Assembly: GCA_014904985.1 (NCBI GenBank)
Contig: MU129069.1
Span: forward strand, 36,198 to 100,197
DNA from: Hydnum rufescens UP504
Lineage: Eukaryota; Basidiomycota; Agaricomycetes; Cantharellales; Hydnaceae
Direction of reading: 5' to 3'
Length of the DNA stretch: 64,000 nucleotides
How positions within the stretch are numbered: the first letter of the stretch is position 1; each line of letters starts with the position of its first letter. Of this stretch, positions 52,801-63,448 are shown one piece after another. The position numbers and the translations under genes were made by a program. The notes beneath the pieces were generated by a model. It saw only the letters and a program-made list of their open reading frames with translations, did no database searches and was not told the origin of the DNA.

Positions 52801-53170
52801 CCCCTGCCCTCATGTGGTCCCCCAGGGGGAAGGGGGTCATTGTTCAAGCTGTGTGTGGGTGAATTCTATGCACCCAAATCGCAGCTTTTCAACACCCCCA
52901 CTCTCAAGGTGGTCCGACAATTTTTGGCCATGCTGTTCCTCATCTCCTCCTGCCCTCCCACTCAACATCACCTGGAATCCCCAAATCTTAACCAAATTGG
53001 GTGTTCGTTGGCTTGTTGGAATTGCCTCATTTGTCCGCATCTTTCAAGCCTATTTACAAAGCAGTCCAATCATTCTTCATCTCACTATCTCCATCCTCTC
53101 CCCCTGCCCTCATGTGGTCCCTCAAGGGGAAGGGGGTTGTTGTTCAAGCTGTGTGTGGGTGAATTCTGTG
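49373..53170. repeat. Spacerless palindrome of about 3.8 kb centred at 51271/51272
   Basis: The centre is ATGTAGTGAAA|TTTCACTACAT (51261-51282), with no spacer. Every position x pairs with 102543 minus x: frames at 50739-50948 and 51595-51804, 50035-50244 and 52299-52508, and 49774-50058 and 52485-52769 are identical mirror images. I found the first mismatch at 49450/53093, about 1.8 kb from the centre; similarity then fades by about 53170. The arms hold CpG-depleted non-coding sequence, including a 27-28-bp repeat of GGGGACACC type at 50439-50525. Either it is a very young fold-back duplication or an assembly or library artefact. Confidence 0.95.
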
Positions 53171-55295
53171 CACCCAAATCACAGCTTTTCAACACCCCTT
53201 TCCCTGGTGGAGGCAATAGATCATCCCTGTGTTCTCCATGTATCATCATAATTAGTCTCCATTTGTGTCAATGTCTATCAGAGTACAAAATCATTCATTA
53301 TAACCCATTGTGGCTATCCCTGATAATGCTGTGTTGCCTGCTGACCCCAAGGCCCACATTCCCCTGGTTTCCAGACCCCCTCCTGCTACCCCCATGCGGT
53401 TCCCCCTCCATGTAGTATTGATATTGGCTGAAGTTGAATTTCTCTTAAGGTCAATTTGATCATTGTCAATTGACATCAAAGAAAATCAGTCCTCCTTAGG
53501 CCAGCAAAATGACCTCAAATGGTACTCCTTTTGAGGTCAGCTCAAGTGGCTGACTGAGGTGCCCATACCTTGTCTATTTTGTGATTACACATTTCTGGAA
53601 GACAAGAGCTGCCTCTTTGCTGCACACAAGGAAACTACCACATTGGGGTCTGGGTGAATATTTTGTTTGCCAGCACACTCTCATTGCTTCAAAGATGTGA
53701 AGATGTGGCATGACAAGCCAACAGATATGACCTGGATTGCCAAACAATGCAACTAAATTACAGTAAAGGGGGTAATCAATGGGAGCATGCTGCCCTTGGC
53801 CACTTCAAGGCTCAAGCATATATTTGATTCCTTGTTAACTTAGGGTGCTTTGGTATCCATTCTCAGCATCTTGGGGGCCAATATAGGACAATATCCCCCA
53901 CGCATTATGACTACTTGCCTTTGATTTGCTGCATTTCCCATCTAGGCCAGGTAAGCTGTGAATAGGCTCAGTCTGTCCTTCCATCAGCACACTCCAAATG
54001 ATGATGAAGATAATGGAGTAGTTTACAGAACATTATTGGCTGCAGTGCCCCCATTCCCTGCACCACTACCCTTTCCTGAAATGGATGCTAATATCATGCA
54101 CCTCTCTGAATGGCAGTAGCTTGCCCACCCCCAGTGATATTGATGCTGACACTGAGTGCCCGAATTCTAAGCAAGTTATTGAAGAATGGGCCCATGTGTA
54201 TCCAACATGAGAAAGTATGAAGAGCTTTTTCCCCTGACATTGTCTGAAATGCACTCTGGCTCAATTCTTTACCAAGCTTGCATAGAAAATCTGGGTACTA
54301 AGTGTAGACAAGACACTGACATGCAAATTTCAGGAGTTTGTGCTTGCAGTCAGATGTGTGCAAGGTGACACATCTAAGAACACTGAATAACAAATGGTGC
54401 AGACAGAAAACCACCCTAGGATCAGACTAATGAATTGCCAGTGAAATGTTGGCCCCATGACTGTGCCTAAGGACAAGGGATCAACATAATTAGTCACCTG
54501 TATTGGACGATCCAGTATAGCAGGATCTATCGACAAATGTGCTCATATGTTCATTAGCCTGCCAATGGATGTGCATCACAAGACATTGTACATCTTGAAG
54601 ATACTGTGCTATTGTGTCCAAGAAATGTTGGGTTTGGAGATGCTTTGAAGAGGCGCAGCTGTGTGTGAATGTACATTCATTGGTTTCTGTCTGGAAGTGT
54701 TCACTACACAAAGAACCCACATGGATATCACATCCTCTTTGATGATGTATCCAATCCCAAATCCAAACAGGCAAAGAGCAGGATTCCACAATTGGAAGTA
54801 GATAAGATGCTAGTGTTGAGTAGATGCCAACCTGGGTCTGTGAAGAGGGTCAGAAGACCTGTTCCATTGTTCAACTGGTTTGCACTGCTGTCTCATGGCA
54901 TGCTCATGATCTCGTGCTGGTGAAGACAGTAGAGTGTGTAGAGATGCCTATGAGATGTTGAGAATGCACCAAATTTTGTCATGTGAGTGCACACACACTG
55001 GTCTTGTCCTAGGCCTTTGCTGCATTCATGTGTGGGTTTCACATGGACATCACAAACCATGCACAGCCCCTTGATCTTATAGGTGGGACTGGCATCGGAG
55101 AAGAATGTCTACAAAGATCTTGAGCATCGTTGTGCCTCAGAATTGGAGAGATAAAAACACTGCACCTTGGTGAACTGCACACTCTCCAGCTGCACAGTTC
55201 TTATATTTTTGGTGTGACCATGTAGGAAAGCCTTAGTCATTTCTGGTTCATATGAGGATTTCATGACAAGCGATGAGAAGACAACAGCACATGTA
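53171..55295. other. CpG-poor sequence without a recognised gene
   Basis: Short frames only. The end of the palindrome's right arm continues into unrelated sequence at about 53200. The stretch 53420-53600 is the diverged inverted partner of 48240-48460. Nothing between 53640 and 55295 gave a family signature, and no reverse transcriptase motif (YxDD) was seen. Confidence 0.45.
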
Positions 55296-55299
55296 TGTG

Positions 55300-57777
55300 G
55301 TCAAGGAACTTTCCGAAAGTGCACATAATTGTTCATGTTGTGAAATTCACAATCTCCTGCAAGACAGCAGGCTCCAGTTGTCCCGAGTCTCCAATTCATG
55401 CAAAGAAAGTCCACTCCAGTCGTTCCTACCAAAATAATGACCTTGAGGAAGCCAGATTGGCTGTCCTCAACAACTTAGGTTCCACCATGCCCTGAGTAAC
55501 CTTTCAGGCCTTCATGGATTTCTTAGCACCACACTGACCCAATTTTGATCTTGATGCCACCATGAATACACTCAAGTCAATGGCTGGTGGCATCCCTTCT
55601 CCTTCAGGTCAATGGAAAGCCTTCAACATAGCCTAAAGCCCAATCTGGTGGAGAAGACACAGTGTTCAAACCTATGACAGAGATCTTCAAGAACATCATT
55701 GCCATGGTAATTGAAAACTCAGACTTGAAGCTAACTGCAGACCACTGCACACTTGAACTTGAGCAGAATCCATCAATGACACCAACATCAGCTGACAGGT
55801 ATAATGCCACTAGGCCTGACAGTTATTTGGTAGCCAAGGACAGATTCAACATGAATGGAAAAATTCCATCATGGGCGGACATCACCCTCTCATGTGAATA
55901 CAAGTGGAAGGATGGATCAGATGAATTGGATGATGCAAGTATTCTTTGCAAACTATGGGATGCTATGGGATACTTATGTTTCCCCCTAGGACGTGCGGAA
56001 GTGTCTATGGAGTATGCAACATATCATGAGAGATGATCTGTGCTGCAGAGTGACATATGGGATCATGGTCAAAAATGCCATGACAAGGGCATGGTTCTGT
56101 TGTCGGTTGTCGGTCATCATCAGCAAGCTGTTCAATTTCATTGCTGTGCATATGTTTATATATTCAATTATTTTCAGTGCACTGAACTGTATGTAGGAAC
56201 CAAAAGCACTCGTTGAGTTGTTTGCTGCATTCACATTTGCTGATAGGGGTTCACTGAGCTTTGACCCTACTATGATGTGTGCCCCAGGAGATCTGTCCCA
56301 GTTCATCATTACTGTTCATTCCAATGACAACAAGAAAGACAGGAGGTTCTGAACTGGAAAGATCTTATTGTCATTTGGTGCAGAGCCACTCCGAGGTCGA
56401 GGGACTCATGTCTATGAAGCCATCAAAGTCAAAAAACATGGCAAGGAGATGGGTGACCCCATTGTGCTAAAGGACATTTGGATTGACCATGATCACATGA
56501 GGGAAGGCACGATTCTTGCCCAATTGTATGAAGATGTGGACAAGGAAGATAAGAAGCTTGTGAAGAAGCATTTCCTCACTACGGTCTGTCATGGGGATGT
56601 CTTGATAGAGCCTAGTGTAGTGGACGATACTTGGGATCTCATGCAGGGATTGAAGACTACCCCAGACAGTGTGTTCAACCTGCAGGAGAAGCCATTTGAA
56701 ACACAAAGTCACCTCTGGCTTGCAAAGCCTTCATGCAATGAGTCAGCTTCATGTTCCACATCCAAACCTGACCTACTCACACAAGACACACTACCACATC
56801 GTTTTCAAGGAGAAGGGTGATACAATAGATCTCCTCAAAAAGCCTTGTGATGTGATGAAGGTTCTTGGTGACATTGTTGCTGGTGCATTCCCATGGAGTT
56901 AATCTGGCTGTGATCCTCAAACATCCCTGTGGCACAGCTTTGAAACTCCTCAAAAAATTGAAATGGGTACATTGGGATGTTAGCATTGGTAATATATTGT
57001 ATCATGAGAGGGGTGGCAAGCTGGCAGATTTGGAATATGCCAAGCGAATAGGGGACATGATGAGTCATGAGATGCGCACGGCATGTAGAACTTTGTTGGT
57101 TATCTGGGAATATACTGAACATTCCTGACAGGGCACAATTCATTTCATGTCCATTGAGGTTTCCACTCAGGAATTTCTCTTTCCTCCTGATGAGCCCTCT
57201 GGGTCTGGTGACTTTGGTGAACTGTTAACCAGAGAAATTGAGGGCTCTATGACAGAAAGTCCACATTCTGGAGTACAGTTTATTCATATGCCCTTGCATG
57301 ACCTTGAATCATTGTGGTGGGTGGTGGTTTGGATTGTCTTTTACAACAAATTCCATATACCCAAGCAGTCAAATGAGGCAGCAATGCCTAATATCAATGA
57401 TGTAGAATACCAGCTTACAGCTGCCTGGACTCATTTCCCCCATACCATGGAGAGCACATGTCGCCATTATGGGTTCCAGCCAATATTTATGAGGAACTAC
57501 TGACATCCAAGCATGTGACATGCTCTCATCTCAATGTTCTTCAATGCAATCTCATCCAAGGGCATAAAAAAGTCCAGGAAAAGTTGCCACATTCCATTGA
57601 CCTCAATGCTGTTGATGATGATGTATACAACAATTTTGTGAGATCTTTTCAAATCTTGCAAGCATTGCAGTATACTCTCACTTTTATTCCAGAGTTATAT
57701 ATGGAATTATGAAGTTGAAACAATCAAGGGGAGAATCAGCTAATGATATTGAAGTCATTTCTCAGAAGAGAAGGTAG
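55300..57777 (+). pseudogene. FunK1 kinase, copy 2 (longest copy, several frame breaks)
   Basis: N-terminal parts not present in copy 1 are visible: LEEARLAVLNNLGSTM, then MFKPMTEIFKNIIAMVIENS, RPDSYLVAKDRFN and SWADITLSCEYKW, which match the FunK1 N-domain. Then follow RAWFCCRLSVIISKLFNFI, VLKDIWIDHDHMREGTILAQ, KKHFLTTVCHGDVLIEP, VHWDVSIGNILYHERGG, KLADLEYAKRIGDMM, and LHDLESLWWVVVWIVFYNK. It ends VISQKRR at 57777. The catalytic loop is HWD instead of HRD, as in copy 1. A TGA after KKDRRF, frame changes near 56030 and 56750, and CpG-depleted sequence show decay. Confidence 0.82.
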
Positions 57778-60050
57778 TAGTGTATGTGTATCAGTAATAA
57801 AGTTGTTTCCTTAAACTTGATACACATGTGCTTGCTGGCTCGACCTATGCTTTTGAAACAATAACAATTCTGAGTTTATCCATCATGACTTGTGAATGAC
57901 CTACCCCTTCTCTCACTGATAAAATTCTCAGTGTGCATAGATGGACCTCATGCCTGTGGATGGGGAAGATAAGGAATTCAATCAGATTCAAGGGCAGATA
58001 ATGGATTTGGAAAACAATCTAGATCAGGACCTGAAGAGCATGTCAAGTCCGCAATGTCTCATACATGTGGATTTGTGCATTATGGAGTCTTTGTCCATGT
58101 GAGCAATACAACAAGCTTGAAGAAGCAATGCCTTTTGATCTGACAGCGAGTTTTTCCCCTTCACACAATGGACTCAGTGATCTTGATGTAACAATAATGC
58201 TGTTGGAACTGCTGAAGAACCTCAAGAAAGTTTTCAGGGTAAACTTGACAGCAGTGTGCTCACCTACAACAGAAGAAGTAGGGGCCATAACCAATTACTT
58301 GAGTTCATTCACACAATTGGAGATGAACGAGTCCTCTGGCAATAGACCTATAGAATTGTTCAAGTTCAAAGATGTGGGTAGGGTTGGAATGCAAATGACA
58401 TCACACAAAATGGAGCTTGAAGCATTACAAGCCAAGGAAACACCCACCTTACATACTAGACCTGAGTACATGCCTGATTGCGCAGATTCAATACCAGTGA
58501 GTCCTCATTCTTGTGATGGATACAGAGATGTAGAAGAGCCGACGGCCCCCTATCTGCAATGCACAAAGTTGAAGGACTCAATTCAATTAAACCCCTTAGT
58601 AAAGCTGAAGAGAGAACCATAGCAAAGTTGCACTCACCTCTGCTTGACAAGCCTGATATTGATCATACATATCCAGTGTTGTTTGTTCACACTGAGTGGC
58701 CCAAACCTGTTGTTGCAATTGCTGGTGTAAGCAGGATGGTTATTAACCAATCCAACTACTGTCTGTGAGGTTGAGCCGGGGACGAAGGAGGGAATCACAG
58801 AACCAATCTGGTTGTTCAGGTTCAAGTGGGGGAAGGTCTTTTGAACAGGGGAAATTGCAGTGAGCCAACAAAGCCCAAGCAATTAAGTGAGAATGTGTGT
58901 TTCAGTCAAATTACCACACCCTAAGAATCTCTTCTTGAGACCTTAGTCAAAGTGTAGTTAGAATTCACTTTTTGTAGTGAGAAATCACCCAGGGACCAGC
59001 AGCTGTTCAAGGAGCTTCAAACTGGAGGGAGGGGGGGAATTAATGAATTTGTGTGCTAGCTGCACCTAATATACAATCCAGACTTCGACTTAATAGAAAG
59101 TGAAAAATTTGGACTTAAGGGACACACAGAGAAAAAGAAATGAAGTTAAAATATTCAAAACTGATGGAGATATTCCAATTTCAAGATAAAAGGGGAGACT
59201 GACACATTACATGCTATTCCTCCTTCAAACCTGGACAAGTTCCCTTAAGAAAAAGTGGAATAGGTCGCCCTGAGGGTCTTCTCCATCGGACATAAGAGGG
59301 CCAGAAGTAATTCACTATTTTGAATGGTGGAGCAAAGGGGGAGTCATGGGGAGGAAGTTGTCTTGTGAAAAATGGAGTTCGCATCTGCTAGTTTTGCCCT
59401 TGGTACCGTTTGATGCAAATTTTTAACAGATTTCAGGGCATGGTACTCACGAATGAATCTGATAAGAATTGGCTTCAAAACTCAAGAAATACTCCTTCAG
59501 AGTATGAATCATGGCAAGATACTGTTACAGGGACCGCATTTTTGATCCGTTCATTTCGTGTTTGGTACCGTTCGATAGGTATGATTCATATCTTTCTGGG
59601 CGTGGTTGTTTTGAGTCGATCTGATCAAAAATGATGGAGAAGTTTGAAAAATACTCCTTCAGAGTAGTGCAGCCCCTATCTGGATCATGTGATGGATCCA
59701 CGAGTCCAGAATCAGAACTAGGCCCAGTCTGCATCATTACATAATCACAATTCATTGCCCTTAAGGCAGTAGGATGGCTTGGAAGAATAGACAAGCCATA
59801 TAGTCTTGAGGAAGAATGGCAAGTTGAATTGCCTTGTCCAAAGAAAATGGACTTGAAGTAGGGCATAAACTGCCCCTTTTTGATGAGGACTGTTGAAGTC
59901 TGATGGATAGTCAATAAATTGACTGGTGGACATGGTAAAGGAATGAGGTGATATTATGAGTTGGAAAGGGGTAGGAATCCAATTGATTTCTTGAATAAAT
60001 GAATGATGATAAATTTAAATGAGCACAGTGACATATAATTGATTCGTTCA
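57778..60050. other. CpG-poor region with one longer frame of unknown nature
   Basis: A 185-codon plus-strand frame at 58065-58622 contains LSDLDVTIMLLELLKNLKKV and NYLSSFTQLEMNESSG, which look helical, but no family is recognised. Two diverged direct repeats at about 59400-59505 and 59555-59665 share TGGTACCGTT(T/C)GAT and AAATACTCCTTCAGAGTA. Nothing else is supported. Confidence 0.4.
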
Positions 60051-61565
60051 TAAGGAAAATGGGCCTCAGATGAGGATTCTATGGTGTAGGGATTTATCCC
60101 TCCAACAGCAGGAAAGTGGCACCTGCCCTTGTTGAAATGGGCAGTTATCGACTATGGTGTATGTCACATGCCACTCGATCTACCCCTCTCTGCTTGTCCA
60201 GCCTATCCTATGGCCACCCTCCTTATACTATATATAATGTAGGTATTTCATGTACATACCCCACTGGTTTGTACCTCCACAACTGTACCCTGCACTGAGG
60301 TTCTTCATTCCACAAAAGCCCTACACTCAACATTGGACAAAGAAGAGACAGATACCTCATACAGAAAGTTACATGGTGAATCTGAGCATGTGCACAATAG
60401 TGCTGGCTTGAAACACAAGCAGGCGGCGATTGCCACAGAGATATTGAGAGTGTTGACATCTGTGATATTGAACATATCTGAAAAAGTCAATGTCTGATGA
60501 CAATACACAATGGATTTGGTGTGTGTGTTGAAGAATGTCCTATTGCCAACTTGCAAAAAAGCATGCTTGTTAGATACTCTGTTCCTTTCCAGAAAAGACT
60601 TGCCCCATGGGATACTCACCCAGATTTCACACAATGAGATATTGAGGCCACCTGATCCAATGGTGAGGTCCCATTTACACTATACATATGTTGACATTGA
60701 AGACACAACAATTTCTGATCCACAACAGGCAAAGTTGATGAACATGCTTAAAGATCTGAGTAGACTCAGAGAGAAGAGCCTAATAGCAATGCACTTATGT
60801 TTGCACAAGGTGCCCTGTATCAATCCCATGGGTTGGTCATTATCTGAATATGTCAAGTTGTCCCCATCTGTCAACTCAGACAAAGTGCTTGAAGACCTGT
60901 GGATTATTTTGGACAAAGAAAAGCACTGTGAGTTGCATGCAATGCAAATAAAAGACATCAAGTGTACCTGTGACAATGGCAGCATGAGTTCCCAGCATGT
61001 GGGGTTCTTGAGGATGATCTTGAGTGCCTTGAAGTAGTTGTCAACATCTGAGAATGGGATACTGTACACTTGGTGCATGTGTTGAAGAATGACCTATTGG
61101 CAACTCACAAGACAGCATCTTTGTTAAATGGTCATCTACTGCCCATAACACACTTGGCCCATAGGGTACTTGCCCTTATTTTGCCCCATGTTGAGGAGAT
61201 GTACCCCCAATGAGCTACCCAGAAGAACAACACTCATAGCATAGCACATTGCAGAATTGGATCTTGATGTTGCTGAGTACCATGTATATTGAACTGAGCC
61301 CAATGGAGATACTATTCATAGACCAAGCAGAGAGGACCTCAGTTGCAGGCCTGTGACTTGGATTGAAGGAGATGATGACTTGCAGAACCAGCAAGTCCCC
61401 AAACACAAATGTGCTGTCACACTGTAATTAGTCACATCACAGCACTTTGCACAATGAAATTAAATGCTTTTTGACCTATGATGAGGGACCATGACTTAGC
61501 TGAGGCCTAATGTTGGAGGGACAAATCCCTACTATGTGCAAACCTCATCTGAGGATGATTTTTCA
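60050..61565. mobile_element. Element bounded by about 45-50-bp inverted repeats (1.5 kb)
   Basis: The left end CCTCAGATGAGGATTCT, then GTAGGGATTTATCCCTCCAA (60064-60106), is matched in reverse complement at the right by TTGGAGGGACAAATCCCTAC and CCTCATCTGAGG (61512-61555). Each end itself contains the small palindromes AGGGATTTATCCCT and CCTCAGATGAGG. Taking TAGGG (60087) and CCCTA (61531) as the ends would fit hAT-type termini, but no perfect 8-bp duplication is seen (CTATGGTG against CTATGTGC). The interior carries a frame at 60510-61037 without transposase motifs. Confidence 0.5.
60510..61037 (+). CDS. Unrecognised 175-residue frame inside the 1.5-kb element
   Basis: The frame reads MDLVCVLKNVLLPTCKKACL, then DPQQAKLMNMLKDLSRLREK and VNSDKVLEDLWIILDKEK. 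It has helical, charged segments but no known motif. Its first 120 bp recur just downstream at about 61079-61200 (GTTGAAGAATG, CTATTG, CAACT), so an internal duplication exists. The sequence is CpG-poor and the coding status is doubtful. Confidence 0.25.
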   Translation: MDLVCVLKNVLLPTCKKACLLDTLFLSRKDLPHGILTQISHNEILRPPDPMVRSHLHYTYVDIEDTTISDPQQAKLMNMLKDLSRLREKSLIAMHLCLHKVPCINPMGWSLSEYVKLSPSVNSDKVLEDLWIILDKEKHCELHAMQIKDIKCTCDNGSMSSQHVGFLRMILSALK

Positions 61566-61848
61566 AGTAAAAGAACTAAGGCCCTGTCTGGCAATGAATG
61601 CTCTGACACCCTAGTGAAACAGGGAAGCTTGAAACAGCCTGCCAGGCCAGAATTCCACTCAGTAGCATATCCTAGATGCATGTGCAAACATGGACTCCAC
61701 AACTGGTGGGTACAGGCATGGATAGTCCACCCAATGCAACAATGCTGCTCTGAATACAAGATTGAAAATAGTACCTGATCTGAACCTCACTTTGTAATTA
61801 AGGTGTGGGTGGGGTTGGGGTTAGGCAGGGGTCAAAAAAGAAGAAATA

Positions 61849-61876
61849 CCTGGGTTGTCTTGCAAGATGACCCAGG
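61849..61876. repeat. 28-bp near-palindrome, copy 1
   Basis: CCTGGGT(T)GTCTTGC pairs with AAGATGACCCAGG around the centre, with one mismatch. It belongs to a set of three 28-bp near-palindromes in this part of the window. Confidence 0.7.
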
Positions 61877-61899
61877 AATATACTAAATATGGTTGGATT

Positions 61900-61927
61900 C
61901 CCAGGTCATCATGCAAGATGACCCAGG
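61900..61927. repeat. 28-bp near-palindrome, copy 2
   Basis: CCCAGGTCATCATGCA pairs with AGATGACCCAGG. It lies 51 bp from copy 1 in the same register. Confidence 0.7.
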
Positions 61928-63000
61928 AAATATATCCAAATTTCTGTATGGGTGCATGCACAGACAAATAAAGTCTGGGATATGAAAGCATGTGATGAAC
62001 ATGAGGCTACCATGAGGCATATAGTATATGAGGGAGGAAAACATGGAAATTCCCCCATTTGAACCTCCATCATCTGAAGGGAACAAAGACAACACTCTAC
62101 AGCCTTGATGACTTATCAGAACACATTGAACATGTCATCGACATGCCGCACAGGAGGATTGAAGGCCTTGAAAGTGAAGGAAAGGGAAGGAACCCCAAAG
62201 ATAGTAAGCAGGGTTGAATGGAAGACCAATACAGAGCTAATGAGTTTGTAGTTTGAAGGGGTTGAGAAATACATGTTTGCTGCATCTATTGCAGCTATTG
62301 ATTGCAAGGATCACGATCAAATCCAGGACTTTGCAGTGAACTGGGTGATGAAAGGAATGATGGTAGGGCACTGTTCTGTTGATCTGACAAAAGTTGTTTT
62401 AGAAGGGTGGAAGTTCAGAATGTGGAACCAGCACAGAGTGGAGATGACACATGCGACAAACCTCGCTGAGCAAGTCTGACTTCAGCATGTAGTTGACCAT
62501 GACACAGGGATTCAAATAGGGCTGTGTTGAGAATGGTTTCAAAACACTCTGGAAATGATGCTTGAAGGGAAGCAGATCCAAGGCATACCTTGCCTGGAGC
62601 TGACAGCAGAGGGGAAGAAGGCACTGGCATGGGGAGAATTCTGGCCATTCAGAGGGAACCATCAACATTTGGTGATCAAAATACTAGTGAAGATGGTGAA
62701 GGTGGAGCTTGACCAAGTGATGGAAGCTGCACAGCATGTGCACAATGACCTTGAAGAGATGATGACAGAGGGGGAGAAATCTGAGGGTAAGGTGCAACTT
62801 GAGGAGCTAACAAAGATGATTGGGTGGTTAAAGGGAGAAATGCAATGGAATCACCTGTGGCACCTGAATGTGTGGGACCTAGGTGAGTGTTGGTTGTACA
62901 ATGGGAGGGGAAGCTGATGAGAGTGATAGATCAACTCTGGTCAATGAGCTACCTGGAGGACATGATCTTTGCACACCTATCACATAATATGAACAAATAT

Positions 63001-63400
63001 GTGTATGCTCCTCCCAACCTCATCCCTCTTGTTGCATTGATTCCCTGTGTCCTTCCCCTTCTCCCATTCCTGTGCACAATTCCCCAAACATCCTCATCCC
63101 CAATTCACAACCTCCTTGCCTCTCCCAGGGCCCACATGACCCTCCCTCCCCCCCTTCATCACTCCCCCTCTCATTCCACCCACTCATCCCCCTTCCCCCT
63201 GGATGTCCCCATCAATATTCGCTCTCCTCCTCCCCCCTCCCATCTGTCTGTCCCCAACTCTTGTTTCAGTGCCACTCCTGCCCCTCCTGCTCATGTCACT
63301 CATTCCTCGGCAAGGGAGACTGCCTCCTCCTCCTCCCTTGCCCCAGGTATGTACCATTCTGTCTCTCTTGTTTCTCTCTCCCTGTCCATCTCAAGGACTC
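63001..63400 (+). other. Pyrimidine-rich tract of about 400 bp
   Basis: The plus strand is dominated by C and T, with phrases such as CTCCCTCCCCCCCTTCATC and CTCCTCCTCCTCCCTTGCCC. Frames through it are Pro/Ser/Leu-rich in all registers, so they are by-products of composition. The purine strand could form triplex or G-rich structures. Confidence 0.6.
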
Positions 63401-63420
63401 TTGGTAATATTGTCTCATTT

Positions 63421-63448
63421 CCCGGGTCATCTTGTGAGATGACCCAGG
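63421..63448. repeat. 28-bp near-palindrome, copy 3
   Basis: CCCGGGTCATCTTG pairs with TGAGATGACCCAGG. Exactly the same length as the two copies 1.5 kb upstream. The motifs could be ends of a mobile element spanning 61.9-63.4 kb or a protein-binding site. Confidence 0.7.

Larger units (their letters stand above)
61566..63000. other. CpG-poor region with unassigned frames
   Basis: A 120-codon plus frame at 62555-62917 contains VIKILVKMVKVELDQVMEAA and LEELTKMIGWLKGEMQW, helical and acidic, and 62273-62479 reads MFAASIAAIDCKDHDQIQDF. Neither is recognised. CTGAACCTCACTTTGTAATT at 61782 recurs, slightly changed, at 63570. Confidence 0.35.

Noticed and set aside
53171..60050. LTR or LINE retrotransposon remains in the CpG-poor right part
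   Set aside because: No reverse transcriptase YxDD, RNase H, integrase HHCC or long terminal repeats were seen in any frame; the abundant short frames fit decayed DNA.
60087..61531. Firm hAT assignment of the 1.5-kb inverted-repeat element
   Set aside because: The 8-bp flanks differ (CTATGGTG and CTATGTGC), the similarity extends outward beyond TAGGG, and no transposase is present.
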